64,000 bases of DNA. Origin: Tetraselmis striata (Eukaryota; Chlorophyta; Chlorodendrophyceae; Chlorodendrales; Chlorodendraceae). Where the stretch lies: the NCBI GenBank assembly GCA_006384855.1, contig VCJN01000238.1:1-64000 (forward strand), read 5' to 3'. Position numbers and translations under genes: made by a program. Shown one piece after another: positions 34,418 to 46,275 of this stretch (positions within the stretch are counted from its first letter, which is position 1; each line of letters starts with the position of its first letter). The notes under the pieces were generated by a model. That model made no database searches. It was not told where the DNA came from and worked only from the letters and a program-made list of their open reading frames with translations.

Positions 34418-37148
34418 TCAAAGTTGAGTCTGGTTTTGCCAGTCTTCAGCGAACGGAGAGAGCGGTGGATTGATGGAGAAGAGGTAGCGCCAAGTCATGA
34501 AGGAGGCACTGGGAAGGCCACCGCTGCGGAGTCATGTTGGACTTGGAAGTGGCGGAGGGGGGCGATGTGTCCAAAGAAGAACCTACCACGCGCCAGGTGA
34601 AGGAAGAACGTTGGGGTCGATGTAGTCCAGAACGACGTCAGAGTTAGTGGCCCAACCGCCTTGGTAGCGAATGTGGGACAATGGCACTCCGATGGCGTTC
34701 GCTGCAGAGGCTGCGCCCTTTCAAAGACTGTGTGAAGTCCAGGAACTGCCAGCAGGGGGGGCAGCGTTGACTAGACCGATGGCTGCAGACAGCCAGTCTG
34801 ACATTGTAGCCGCAGTCCAAGGTTTTGACTGCTCGGCCGCAGTGACAGCCCAGAAGTTTGATGTAGCCAAGCCAACAGTAACCAAGGGGACATATTGGAC
34901 GTTGCCGATGAAGTGGTGCAAGAGACGTGCCACTCGAGGGTGCTCGGACACCGGAAGGAGAAGTACGCGTAGGTCGTCGGGTCCCCGTCGGCTAGCGCGA
35001 CCCTTCTCGCGGTACACTTGCACGGTGATGTTGTAGGTGTCGACATGCACATCTCGCACTCGACAGGAGACGCCAGTAAGGCCCCTGGCGAAAAACATGA
35101 AGTTGACAACCGAGGCCAAGAGGGCTCGGAAGTCGAGGTGGTACTGTGGGTAGGGAGCAGACACAATCAGCTCGGCCTTTGTGACGAAGCGGTAGGCTAC
35201 ATCCGCAGGCAGAGGGACACGCAAAGGGGCAGCGTCTAGCCGGCGCTGATGCAGCATCAGCCCACGCCTTGCTGAAGTTAGGTGTAGACTGTCTTTGGTG
35301 ATTGGGACGAGGTTGTGCATCTCGAAGAACGTGTTGATTGCCGACAGGTAGGGTTGCAGCGACTTAGCTGCGATGTGCCCTCGCTCCCCGATCCAGGCAA
35401 CATACCGAACGACAGTAGCAGTAGTCGCCTCCAGCGGGCTGATGTTCTCAGAGTCGTGGCAGAACTCCGCGAACTGAGACAGTCTGCCGGCGTAGCTCTT
35501 GAGTGTCTGAGCGCTGAGGGAGCTTGAGAGCAGGTCGAGCGTCCGCTGGCCCAGCTCGTCCGAGCCCAACGCCTCCTGCAGCCGGGATCGCAGTGACGCA
35601 GCCCACGGGGCGACAGCTGCGGGCTCGTCAATTACGTACGTGCGTCGTTTTACCGACAGAGTTCCACCAGTACGACTACTGTTTGCAAAGTACTCGGCAG
35701 CAGCGGTTAGGTTTCCGGCGGTTGGCCGGTAGCTGCTGGACGGGTTTGCAATAGCTTCAGTACGGGTTTGCGGGGCTAGGTTCGGGTAAGAGGGCCGCCC
35801 CGCGCGCCCTTCGCGCTCGTAGCGCCTGTCTCGTGCATAACGTACACGCGCGAAACTTGGTCGTTGCGAACCAGTTGTGACACATAGTGTAACAACCAAC
35901 GGACGCAGAGATGGGGTGGTAAGGAAGGCGGTTGGTTGAGCCGCCATGTGCAGGTGTGCGGATGGTTGAGCCGCACTCGGCTGTAGCTGTAAGAAGCGCC
36001 GCATCGAGGAAGGTCTAAATGAAGTCTGTAAGGTGGGGGGGGGGGGGTCAGGTCCTGACACATGGCGCTCATCTCGCCGTTGCGCTGCAAGGGTGCGTCT
36101 TGCGGCGGTCACCGAAAGGTGGCCTCGCAAAGCTCCAGCAGCTCCGGCGAAAGGCGCCCTACACCGTCACTCGTGCTCACCTTCGCGGCCACGTCCACGC
36201 CCGCTGCCACGTCCTCTCCCACGCCCGCGACCTGCAGCTGCAGCCGCTACTCGGGCAGTTTCGGTTGCCTTTGCGCTGCTGGCAACGGTCGCCTCGAAGA
36301 CACGACGCTCGTAGTCCTTCATGAGGTCCCCAAAAATCGCGGAACATAGATGCTCCGAAGCAGGCTGAAAATGCTGGGCTCGCATCACTTCCAGAACACC
36401 TTGGTCACCGTGCACACGCTTGATCTCATTTAGCCTCCGCAAGAAAGCCAGACGAAAACGAAACGCCTTGTCGATGGCCTCGGCGTGGTTCCGAGCTCTC
36501 GCAAGGTAGGGGGTGAAGTCTTGGTTAGCGGCAGGGACGTAAGGTAGCAGCTCGTCGAGAGCTACGAAAAGTGCAGCCATGTGGGCCCCGAAACACGACA
36601 TCCACAAATACTCCTCTTGGGCCGGCAGACGCCGGTCGTCCTGCTTGAGGTACTCGTTCGTTAGGTCGGTGCTCAGGGGGAAGAGTCCAGGCACTCGGCT
36701 GACCGGTCGAACGGCCTCGTAACCAGACTCTGCTCTCTGCAGTAGCTATGGCACCGCGAGGTAGTCGTCCTCGGCACTCACGGATTTTGCTCCGACACGG
36801 CCGCTCTGGGCTAGCTCTAGCGGCGCTCTGCGGCTCCCCCGCTGCATGTCGGCTGTCCCGCGAAGCGCTGCCAGGAGCCGGAGCCATGTGCCCCTTCCCC
36901 ATCAACAACGCGATCACGAGCCGTCAGTTGTGCCACAGCTGTAGCCAACTCTCGCAGTAATGAAGACTGGGCCCTCATATCTGCGTTCAGCGACTCCAAC
37001 GTCGGCTCGGCGACGGGTTCTTCTCCATCTGGCATGGTAACGCACAGACGTACGGACGAGAATATCACACTCGGGTGGAGAGTCGGGTGTGGTCTTGAAC
37101 AACCTGGGGTGACCTTGCTCGCAACGGGTTACGAGACAGTTTTTACAT

Positions 37149-37337
37149 CGCTGCGTGGAACGCAGCGAAAACTGGAAGATGGCAGGCTCATCTGTTCTGG
37201 CTGCTTTTATGTCTACTCGTGTTGCACCCAAAAAGGGCGCAACAACAGATGCCTAGTTCCCGTACCACTGAGCAGCACTTGTAGCTAAGAAGCGGTTAGG
37301 TCAAGGAGGGAAACCCCATAAACTAGTTTAGATCATT
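37149..37337. repeat. 189-bp direct repeat, right copy
   Basis: Matches 34229-34417 without indels. A SINE begins right at its end. Confidence 0.9.
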
Positions 37338-37660
37338 CCTTGTCCGCTCGGTTGAGCGATTCTATCGAAGGGGTCCCGGGTTTGACTCGAAGTCCGGTTT
37401 CTTCTTCTGATGTTTTTATTACATCAGGGCTTTCACAAATTCGCCTGGTTTATGTAGCGACCACTTCGACAATATCGGTCCTTCAGTTCCAGTCCCGCCA
37501 GGATGATTATTTTACCCGGTTGCTGATGCAATAGCCCGTCGGGGCTCGAATGGGGCAATGGTGTAAGGGCCACAGGGTATGCCAGACCTACGACTGCAAT
37601 AACTGGCGCGCAAGAGGTGAAGTGCTGGGGCGGCTTCGCCCGGTGTCCAGGTCGGCGATG
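37334..37660 (+). mobile_element. tRNA-derived SINE, copy 2
   Basis: Same family as the minus-strand copy at 16737-16960. The head has CGCTCGGTTGAGCG (A-box-like) and GGGTTTGACTC (weakened B box). The body shares CAATATCGG, TTTACCCGGTTG, GGGGCTCGAAT and ATGCCAGACCTACGACTGCA. Relative to copy 1 it has an extra stretch of about 80 bp after the head and is more diverged in the promoter boxes, so it is probably the older copy. It abuts the right end of the retroelement fossil. Confidence 0.75.
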
Positions 37661-37866
37661 CGAACTTCACTTCACTTTTACCGTACACATCTATCCTCAT
37701 GCAGGGACTACGACGCACGTGAGCGCATTCTGGCGGCGGCGGCAAAAACTGTGCAGGCAGCGTCTACTGTCCAGAGGATGCTGCGAAGCTGTGCCGTAGC
37801 GCGCCGCCCAGGCCCGGGATTCATTTGCCACTATCCCACCGCGCAGCGACGTCCGTATTCGACACG

Positions 37867-38335
37867 ATGATGGGCTCGGGCCAGCGTCTGATGGCGGCGG
37901 TGGGCCTCGGGCAGGTCTGCTGCTTGTTGCTGACCGTGACAGGTGCGCCCGGGCGAGCCGGTAACCGCTGGCAGGCCCAGACAGTCACTGCCTCAGCTCA
38001 GCGTGCAACAGTGGCAATTGTGTGCGAGTCGACCAGATACCCTGCATATGCGCTTGCCCACCCGCTATGTACGAATCTCGCGCGCAGGGCACGCTCGCCG
38101 CCAAACTCAAGTCCACCTTCGAGCAAGCAGTGGAAATTTCACGAAATGTGTGCTGTCTTTAGAAAAAGCTACACACAAAACCTCCTGATGAGGTGTTATG
38201 TGACGTGATGTTTTTATGTATATGTATTTTGGAGACATCGAAAAGGGCAGACAAGCTAGATGTTTCTGCAGGTGGGCGGTGAACACGCAGGGGGTTGGGG
38301 GGCAGTTGGAGAAGTTTGAATGAGAGGATGTACAT

Positions 38336-38409
<74 letters not shown>

Positions 38410-41207
38410 CATGTGTGTGAAGCTGTGTCTGAGAATATGCGGCGCGCTGGGCAGGTGTCACCTCCAACTTGCTGGCAACGCACGGCGTAAGCCTGCCCAC
38501 CACGCAGTCGGCCATGAACTACGTGCTCCTGGCAGTTGTGTTTGGCGTTGCTCGGCGATTCTCCCGGGAGCCATCGCGGGTGTGTGCAGCCCACATGGCC
38601 CCGTCCATACACACAACTGGTGGACATATTCACAGCCTGCCCTTTACTGAGCCCTCGCTGTGCTTTGCTGCAGGTTGCCATGTGGCGATACGCTCTTTTG
38701 GCGTTTTTCGACGTGGAAGCAAATTTCCTAGGTTTTTCCGGGCCGTCCTTTCCAGGCATCCCTCCTCTTTGTCTTCAAACCAGCCAGGTGCTAACGCGCA
38801 GTGTACTCTGCTCCGCTGTGTCTGCAGTGGTGATGGCCTACAAATACACCTCTATCACGTCCGTCTCACTCACCTCTGCCTTCAGCGTTCCCATGGTCAT
38901 GCTAGCCAGCCACTGGATGCAGGCTGCCCGCTACCGCGCTCTGCATGTGGTAGAGCCCCCCCCCCCCCCCCCCCCCTGGTGATTCTGTGTTTGGGTAGCC
39001 GCCCTCAAGCAGCGTTGGGCATTCTCAGCAGCGTGGGAGCAGAAAGGCCGCAGAGTGCCCCCCTGGGCTAGTTGAGAGCAACCCCCCAACAGTACCCATT
39101 ACGTCATACGCCGATGCTTACTTGTTGTACGCAGCCTTGAGTGGATAGGTGCGCAGACAGCCACACACACACACATGTATCTCCATGGGCCTGGTGGTAT
39201 CTGCCTCATTCCTCCCATGTTGAAACACCACATGTTTGGCATGTCCTCAGTGCACTGCTCTGCTCTCCGCGTATGTATGCCCCGCCACTGCCAGAGATGC
39301 TCTTGCAGGCTGTAGCATACCCCCTCTCTCATTTGTGTGTGTGTGTGTTTCTGCCTCTGCTCTGACGCCCCCCCCGTGTGCCAGGTTGGCGCTATCTTTG
39401 CGATCGCGGGGCTGCTCATCCTGGTGCTCACCGACGCGCACCGCCGGGGCGACACCACCTCTGGCAGCAACCCCCTGCTGGGCGACATCCTTGTGGTCAT
39501 AGGTGCGCCCTCAAGCCAACTCCGGGTAGGCACCCCAACTTCCCAAGCCGACGGCTAACACAGCGCGACGGGCATCCGCAGGCGCCTCCTTGTACGCGGG
39601 CACCAACGTCGTGCAAGAGCAGCTCCTGGGTGCGGCGCCGCTGGCGGAGGTGATGGCTAACCTGGGCCTCTGCGGCGCGGTGCTCAGCGCTGTGCAGGCG
39701 GCTCTCATTGAGGGGCAGGCCGTGATGCAGCAGGTAACGCCCCCACGGCCAGGGCGGGGTGCTGCACACCCAGGCACGCCGAAATCCATGTTCCATATAC
39801 ACGGGCTGGCCATTATCTTATATCAAATGTTGATTATTGCGTATAAATTGAAGTTAGGATACTCTATAATATTATTTTCAGCAACATTTATTTCAGCACA
39901 CGTCTTCTTTTATTTCGGCAATTAAGTCATTGTTTGCCTGCTTAATTTTTCAGCCCCTTTCCCGGATCGCCGGTGTTGAGTTCGTGTGAGAGAATCTGCT
40001 CGCCTAAAACGTATCTGTGGTAACGTTTTAGACCATGTACGGATTAGTCGCTATTAATGCGAAAGGAACTACTGACGGTGGTGATGATGGCCGCCGGTAA
40101 CTTATTCGTGCTCCCAGGTGGACTGGAGCCGACCAATCGTCGCCGGGGCCCTCGCTGGGTACATCGCGGCGCTCTTCGGCTACTACACTCTCGAGCCCCT
40201 CATCCTGCGGCTAGGCGGTGCCACCACGCTCAACCTCAGCCTGCTGGCCGCCAACTGCTGGGATGCCGCCGCGCGCGTGTTCCTGCTGGGCGGCTTCTCG
40301 GCGCTCGCTGGGCGAGACTTCGTTGTGTCCCTGGCGTTTGTCACCCTGGGTGGGGCTCCCACCCTCCGACTCCCTCCCTGTTGTTACGAATGGTGTGAGG
40401 GGAGATGTACATGTGCAATACCACACAGCAGTGTGTCGTCTCGGACCCGTACCGCGCCTTGGATAGTGCGGAATCATTTATATCGATAAGCCACGTCTCC
40501 TGACGTAGAAAGCGCGGAACGACCCGAGACGACGCCCTGGTGTAGTGCGGTATCGCATATACCTGCCCCCGCACAAATGATGCGTCGCAGTAAAGCGCAG
40601 CGACGGCGGCGAGGGAGACGTGCCCGCTGTACGCGCCGGGTGATCGACGGGGCTGTGTCCCCCTGCTGGGTGTTGGGGTCGCGGGGTTCAATCGTCGCCG
40701 TCACGTCGCCGATGGGCAAGAACAGTCGGTGTGCCGGCGCCCTGCCTGGTTGCCCAATCGCCGAGTCCTCGTCGTCGTTGTTTTTCTGCTACCGGCAGTC
40801 CGCCGGCGCTGGCCAGTATTCCATTTTCGTTCCCATTTTCAGCGACGCTGCTGTAAAATGTGCCTGTACACACAGAACATGGGATGTGCTCACAAGTCGA
40901 AGAGATGGTGGGTTCCGGCAGTACCCTAGAACCATAGTGATGAGGCGATATCAGGGGAAGAGCATGTGATCAATTTACACAGCCCCTCCCCCCCCACCCC
41001 CCACTCTCCCTTCTCTTCCCTTCGGTCCCTTCTCTTACACAACAACTTTGCCCATCGCGTGTGCCAGGGATTCTATGCTATAGCCTGGCAGGGCCAGTCA
41101 AAACGCCGCCGCGAGATGCGGAACGCGGGCGGGGCAATGGCATGCACGCGCCGCTACTGATGGACGAGGAGACGCAGGAGGAGCGGAGGCAAGACGCAGC
41201 TGCCTAA
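37867..41207 (+). CDS. SLC35F-like (DMT superfamily) membrane transporter, eight exons
   Basis: Exons 37867-37942, 38455-38579, 38674-38731, 38828-38949, 39385-39502, 39582-39733, 40118-40349 and 41068-41207 join with GT-AG borders in compatible phases to 340 residues. The order of helices and motifs fits the SLC35F1/F2/F6 (DUF914) family: LGQVCCLLLTVTG and GVSLPTTQSAMNYVLLAVVFG, then WRYALLAFFDVEANFLVV and AYKYTSITSV. These are followed by GAIFAIAGLLILVLTD, GASLYAGTNVVQEQLL and a final TLGILCYSLAGP helix. About ten membrane segments are expected. The C-terminal tail is polar and acidic (LLMDEETQEERRQD). The family sits in endomembranes or plasma membrane; substrates are mostly unknown. The N-terminal tail is short for the family. 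Intron 1 holds a (GT)34 microsatellite, intron 4 a poly(C) tract, and intron 7 is 718 bp. Confidence 0.88.
38341..38408 (+). repeat. (GT)34 microsatellite in intron 1 of the transporter gene
   Basis: Pure alternating GT over 68 bases, within the 512-bp first intron. It is likely to be polymorphic. Confidence 0.95.
38956..38976 (+). repeat. Poly(C) tract, 21 bases
   Basis: Lies just inside intron 4 of the transporter gene, seven bases after the exon end. Confidence 0.9.
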
Positions 41208-41359
41208 CTAAGGCAAGGCGCTGCCCATGCAGGGGGGGAGCGCCACCCTGGTGCAGATGTGAGAGGCTCAGAGGGACGGACCCCGTCTACACAGGTCTTA
41301 AATTAATTGGCAGGGGTCTCAAGGGCACTAACCGACACAATTGATTTAAAGGTACATTA

Positions 41360-41387
41360 CCCCCCCCCCCCCCCCCCCCCCCCCCCC
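41360..41387 (+). repeat. Poly(C) tract, 28 bases
   Basis: Uninterrupted C run followed by GGCGCGCC, about 150 bp after the transporter stop codon. Confidence 0.9.
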
Positions 41388-41562
41388 GGCGCGCCCGCGA
41401 TCCACTTTGACAAATGTAATCGTCTAAGACGGGACTGCATCATTACTGTGCAGACGTACAGCGGTCAATCTTCACATCAGCGCCATCACCCACTTTGCGC
41501 CATGTCTCCAATAATGTCCTTGGCCTTTTGACAATGTCCCTGGGAGGGCTGGTGTATTCCCC

Positions 41563-41587
41563 GGGGGGGGGGGGGGGGGGGGGGGGG
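41563..41587 (+). repeat. Poly(G) tract, 25 bases
   Basis: Uninterrupted G run. With the poly(C) tract at 41360-41387 it forms an inverted homopolymer pair about 175 bp apart that could pair strand to strand. Confidence 0.9.
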
Positions 41588-42299
41588 TGTTCCTTCCACT
41601 TGCCTGAGCCCGAGCGTTGCAGCACAGCCGGACAGACACTCTATTCTGAGGCAGGGGTGGGTGGGTGGTGCACAGAGGAAGGGAGGGAGCAGTAACTCTC
41701 AGGTTTGTTGGCCGCTCCGCTCCCAGCTGCTCCTGAAGCTACCTCGCCCCTAGCATGCTGCTCTTCTCCACCAGCCAGCTAGCACCCCCTCAAGAGGGCT
41801 CTGCCGCCCAACCATGCTTGGCTCGCTGCCTGCCTAGCCCGCTCACGGTGCTTCCTGCAGGCAGATGTCATCTAATACTGGTCAAGGGCGGCCAGCCGGG
41901 GCAGCTGCTGGAGGTGGTCTTGACCTGCAGTGGTGAGCGTCAGAAGGCGCGCTGCCCGTGTGCCACGCTGTTGCGGCTTGGTCGAAAGTGTGAGAGGCGA
42001 TCAGCTGGAGGCGAAGGTCCGGCTGGCACCCGGCAGTCAGTGCTTGGCCAGAAAATGGTGCGGAAAACGCAGCAAGCTGCACATGCGGGGAGCTGGACCG
42101 CGTTGGCGCTTGTCCCGTCTGGTGCTCGAGTCCGCTGCCGCTGCAAAAGTTATGCAGGCTGTGCTGCATTTGCGCCTCCGTAGAGAAACAGACGGCACAC
42201 AGCGGGCCCCGCCTCCTGGCTTTCGAGCTCCGCCCCAGGGGTCCACACCGGGGAGCCGCCGACTGCTCACGCACAGCAGAATGATCCCCCTCTCCGCTG

Positions 42300-43336
42300 T
42301 TGTTCAACACATGCCTGCAACTATTCCATCTGTATGAGCAATCGAGGTGTGGTGCCGTGCTTCGCCATCCGCCGCCTCTAGTTGGGCCTGCATCTGCACC
42401 TGCCGCACCGCAGCATCTGCACTTGCGCTTGTGGAGCTTCCGTCTCCTCTGGATGATGCGATGCAACCACCAGCGCTTCGGCTTGGAGAGTCGCAAGCTC
42501 CTCTCGGAACACGGCATGGGAGGCTTGATTCCTCTTGAGTTTCAACATCCGTACTCCACCCACCGCCTGACGCCGATGCTCATGCACCGTCTCCAGCTCC
42601 TGCTGCAGCTGTACCTCGCGGGCCCTGCCCGCCCCGCTCGTCTCGGCCAGCTGCGTTTGCAGCCGCTGGCACCGCTCCTGACCCTCTGCCTCAGCGATCT
42701 GCGCAGCGGCTCGCAAAGCTGCCATCTGTTTCTGATGCTGTGCCACGACCTGCTGCGCACGGGCTTGCCGTGTCTCGCTCTCCGACTGAAGCTCATCCAG
42801 AAGCACGGTATGCAAGGCCTCATTCTATCAGATGTCGAGGTTCAGCTGCTCGGCTCGATTGGCCACCTGATGCCGCTGCTCTTGCATCTTCTCAAGCTCC
42901 ACCTCCCGGGTCTTGGTTGCTCGGCTCATTATGTCCGCCTGCGCCTGCAGCCGCTGGCACTCCCTCCGCGCCTCCTCTGCCCTGATATCAGCCTCTTCAG
43001 ATGCCGCTTGCAACTCTTCCCCCCCCCCCCCCCCCCCCGGCACAGCACCTGCTCCTTTGCGCGGTGTCTATCACCGTGCCGCTGTTGCAACTGGCGGATC
43101 CTGTAGGCAACAGCATTCCTTGTTAGCATCTGCATCAGCCACTGCCGCCCATTATCCCAGCGTCTTCTTGGCAACACGCCGGCCTGACAGTACCAAACTG
43201 GGCGGCGGCTAGACTGCTGGGTTTCCCGTCTAAGAAGACAGGAATAAGCGCTGCCGGAGCGACTTGCCCTGACGATTGTTCCTGAATTCATGCAGACAGT
43301 CTGCGCCGCTACTTTCTCTGCCTGGCGTGCCGACAC
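42300..43336 (-). pseudogene. Decayed long coiled-coil protein gene
   Basis: On the minus strand, 43043-42378 encodes heptad-rich Glu/Gln/Ala/Arg sequence (EELQAASEEADIRAEEARRE, EVELEKMQEQRHQVANRAEQ, LLDELQSESETRQARAQQVV), typical of a long coiled coil. The frame is continuous except for two adjacent stops, TGA TAG, at about 42823-42828. A 20-base poly(C)/(G) tract at 43019-43038 separates the upstream part (RIRQLQQRHGDRHRAKEQVL) in another frame, and below 42400 similar Gln-rich sequence continues in a further frame. No good donor or acceptor explains the double stop. A decayed gene is the simplest reading. A gene with unusual introns, or sequence errors at the homopolymer, is the alternative. 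Confidence 0.55.
43019..43038 (+). repeat. Poly(C) tract, 20 bases
   Basis: Uninterrupted C run that interrupts the coiled-coil reading frame on the opposite strand. Confidence 0.9.
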
Positions 43337-43674
43337 ACCTTGTTACTGTGTCAGCTGGAATCCTCACTGTCACTCGGTGCAGACCTGCATAGCAAAAGCC
43401 TGGCGCGCGCAGGATCATGCAACCAGCAGCAGCGCAAAACGCGCTGTGTGTCTGGGCCGAGAGGGATCAATGCGGTAACACAGCTGCGTCCCCTTGGAAG
43501 CCCCTTGGCCATAGACATTCACGCACAAGCCGTGGGATCTGCGCTAAAACTGTCAACTACACGATTAGCCGAGATTGAGTGAGACACCTCCGTGGAGTAG
43601 GTCGCATCGGGGGGCGAAGCGGCGTCCCGCATATCTCAGATTCAGTGTGGCTCACTATCATCCAGGGAGTACGG

Positions 43675-45099
43675 CTAAGGGAACGGATTCCAGACAGGGT
43701 GGGTGTCGTGAATGACTAGTGTAGAATCATCACGTTGGAAACTTGCTTCAAGGTCACGGGTGGGAATGTGGAAGGCGACAACATGCCAATGGGAGGCGCC
43801 AACGGGAAGGCGGCCGCGAGTACGGCCAGGAATGAAGATATCGTGGCGCGGCTTCCCGGAGCTCATGTCGGAGCACATCTCCAAAAGTAGTGTGTACCGA
43901 GCTTTGTCATGCCAGTAGGAGACCATGAGCGCTCTGCTGTCACGAGAAGAGTTTCCCATATTGTTATAAAGAGCAGCTGATAATCAAAGAATGCAACTTG
44001 ATCCCAATTGCTCCCTCAGTACGCCAGGCATGGTCGCTGGCGCATGAATATGAGGCCGCCCCGTTGCTCGGGCAGCTTGTTGCCGGTCATGCTCATGCAC
44101 AAAGTCATGCACAAAGTCAATGCGGTTGAACCCACAGTGCGGATCCAAACGTGCGGGGGTTCTTCGTTTTGATCTGGCACTCGAGGCCGCCCGCAACCCA
44201 GTCCGCAGTCACGCCACAATCGCTGGTGAAGGCATCATCATTACCAAGCGCGTGTTGACGGTTTATCAATGTCTGAAGTCTGAAGGTGGAACTCCAAGCG
44301 GCATTCCGCATCTGGCTCATCTGTGCTGTTGGAGGGACCTGCAAAGCATGTCGTCAGATGCAAGCAGTGTTGCGAATTGCGGGCCAAGTTATCGTGTGAC
44401 CGCGAGCGTTGCGCCTGCTGTGTTGATGCACCACACAGAGGATGGAAGGCAACCGGCAACACAGCGATGTATCACCCGCCGGAAGGTGAGCAATGCCTTC
44501 CACATCCGAAGGCCCCAGTGGATTGCGGAAGTGCTCCTGTTGCTGCTCGTCTGCCATTCCCCAGGGCTTCCAAGCCAGCTCGGGAAAGAAGCGATTGAAT
44601 AAACCGATGACCGCGCGCCAGCCGTTTTTTTCCAAGACCATCCATGCGTCAGGCTGGGGTGATCATGCCAGTGGCATGCGCCTTCAGGTTCCTGATGAGC
44701 CTCACCCACTGTGCGGAATGGCGGCTGTCATACTTGTGCTGTGCGATTTCATTCTTCTGGCCTTGCACGTACTGCTTGAAGCCATCTGGCGAGCGACCGC
44801 GCCCTTTCTTGTACAATGGTGGCATTGCTGGCGCAGGATGCCATGGCAGGGTGCGTCAACAATACGACTAGCGGCATGCTGTGTGGCGCGGTGCACAATG
44901 CAGTGCTTGTGCAGGTGCGCCGCCGCCTTGGACAATGCCCAAAGCCGCGACTCGGCAAAGCTTGGAAGGCAATCTCAAGACACGTATATATGAGTGTCAG
45001 CGGCAAGTGCGAAACTGAGCGAGCTAAGGGAAGCAGCCATCGCGGGTTGCAAGAAGCGCGGGGGATCCCAAGCATTATGACTCGTACGGGTACACGCAA
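43675..45099 (-). other. Unrecognised coding-looking segments on the minus strand
   Basis: Several minus-strand stretches have natural-looking protein composition. One lies at 43959-43675 (VSYWHDKARYTLLLEM, ASHWHVVAFHIPTRDLEASF) and one at 44344-44117 (GNDDAFTSDCGVTADWVAGG). Another lies at 44641-44480 (KNGWRAVIGLFNRFFPELAW), followed by a possible donor near 44478. A further one near 44860-44650 has SPDGFKQYVQGQKNEIAQHK. They are in different frames and could be exons of one gene or the remains of one. I do not recognise the family, and no complete splice chain could be built with confidence. Confidence 0.35.
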
Positions 45100-46275
45100 C
45101 TTGGGCGAACTTCGCCATCTGGGAGTTTAGTATCCGGCCGGTGCAAGTATAGCCACAAGGCGGTCGGCCAATCTCGGCGGTCCTACGGACATGTTACGGA
45201 GGAACCAAAGCACCGGCTTCTGATCAGGGGCTGGGGACTGATGATATCGTGACGTGCTCGCCAACTTGCCTTAAAAGGAGGAAGAGCTCGGTGCGGCCTG
45301 GTGACGCCTTGCGCAGATGCATCAGGCGGAGAGTTGTCGCTGGGATGGAATCAATCCTCAGTCGCTAGCCATCAAGCACAAACGCTAGGCAAGCCAGGGT
45401 GGGGATGGGCCATCTTGATAGGCCAGCCTGGGGGTCGCGCAGATGGATATGGGGCCGCCGTATTGCGTTACAGACTAGGCGGGTCCGCCTTGTATTGTGC
45501 GCTGGACACCCTGCAGGAAATAGGCACATGCTCAGTAATTGATGCATCGCTGGCGCCGCATCGGCATGAACGATATCATGCAAAACCTGCTAAGGGCCGA
45601 GCAAGGATTGCTGTAGGGTTATGCCGATGTGGCTGCACAACATCTCCGCGCAAGCTGACGTCAATCATACGTGAGCTGACGTTTCGGTATCACGTGACAT
45701 GTCAAAGCTCCAAATGAAGCCGAAGCTGAAGGCATCAGCTTGTGGGACTCAACTGGGTCGCAAAGGGACGGTATCGTTATCGTTTGCACAGATTGTCACA
45801 GGGCAGTCGACTGAAGAGTAATGCTCCTCTACTCGGCAGTCCAGGCAAGATGCATCCTCCCACCATACGCTTCGGCGGAGTCTTCCCTATCTCCGTTGTG
45901 CTGGAAATCCCGCGGCGCATCGTGCGAAGCGTCGTTCCTGCTTGCTGCCTGCCAAATCGCGGAGTGTGCATGCTGAGAAGCCGCCCGGCACCCTCAATCA
46001 AGTTGCAGATAGCGTTGCGCACTGCCGCCCGCGAGACGTGCTTGTACTGCAGTTGATCACGTTAATCGCAGCATCCCATTTCAGGACCAATATACCAGAG
46101 ATTCCGGGCGTCGAGTGAAAGGCGCACCTCCTGGCACGCTTGACTGATCCGCTTGTTCAGTTTATTGGAAAGTTTCCAGAGCTTGCTTTCCTCATCACCC
46201 AGTGGAACAGTCGCCGACTTGCCGGCCACCCCCAAGGTGCAGGCTGCTTGCGGAAACATCGAACGCCGTAAGGAA
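45100..46275. other. Spacer, possible downstream exon of the ankyrin-kinase gene
   Basis: A minus-strand frame at 46331-46062 (GDEESKLWKLSNKLNKRIS, EVRLSLDARNLWYIGPEMG) looks like coding sequence. It may be a further exon of the adjacent kinase gene, but the phase of the only good donor (after 46365) does not match the best acceptor. A 138-codon plus-strand frame at 45301-45717 has no motif. Confidence 0.35.

Larger units (their letters stand above)
34229..37337 (-). mobile_element. Broken tyrosine-recombinase retroelement fossil with 189-bp direct end repeats
   Basis: Direct repeats of 189 bp at 34229-34417 and 37149-37337 differ at about seven positions with no indel. Between them, on the minus strand, are a gag-like region (about 37.0-36.2 kb) ending in an Arg/Gly-rich tail and a tyrosine-recombinase-like region (about 36.1-34.5 kb) with a core-binding domain followed by a catalytic-domain-like part. 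That combination fits the DIRS/Kangaroo/Pat/Ngaro group, although a Crypton-like origin cannot be excluded. It is broken, with a few visible interruptions. About 4 percent divergence of the end repeats suggests a moderately recent insertion. Confidence 0.65.

Noticed and set aside
38159-38515. Minus-strand frames of His/Thr repeats
   Set aside because: They are translations of the (GT)34 microsatellite in a transporter intron.
40966-41160. Alternative last exon frame of the transporter (GFYAIAWQGQ)
   Set aside because: Its phase does not fit the preceding donor. The matching phase gives GILCYSLAGP, the expected final helix and a natural stop at 41207.
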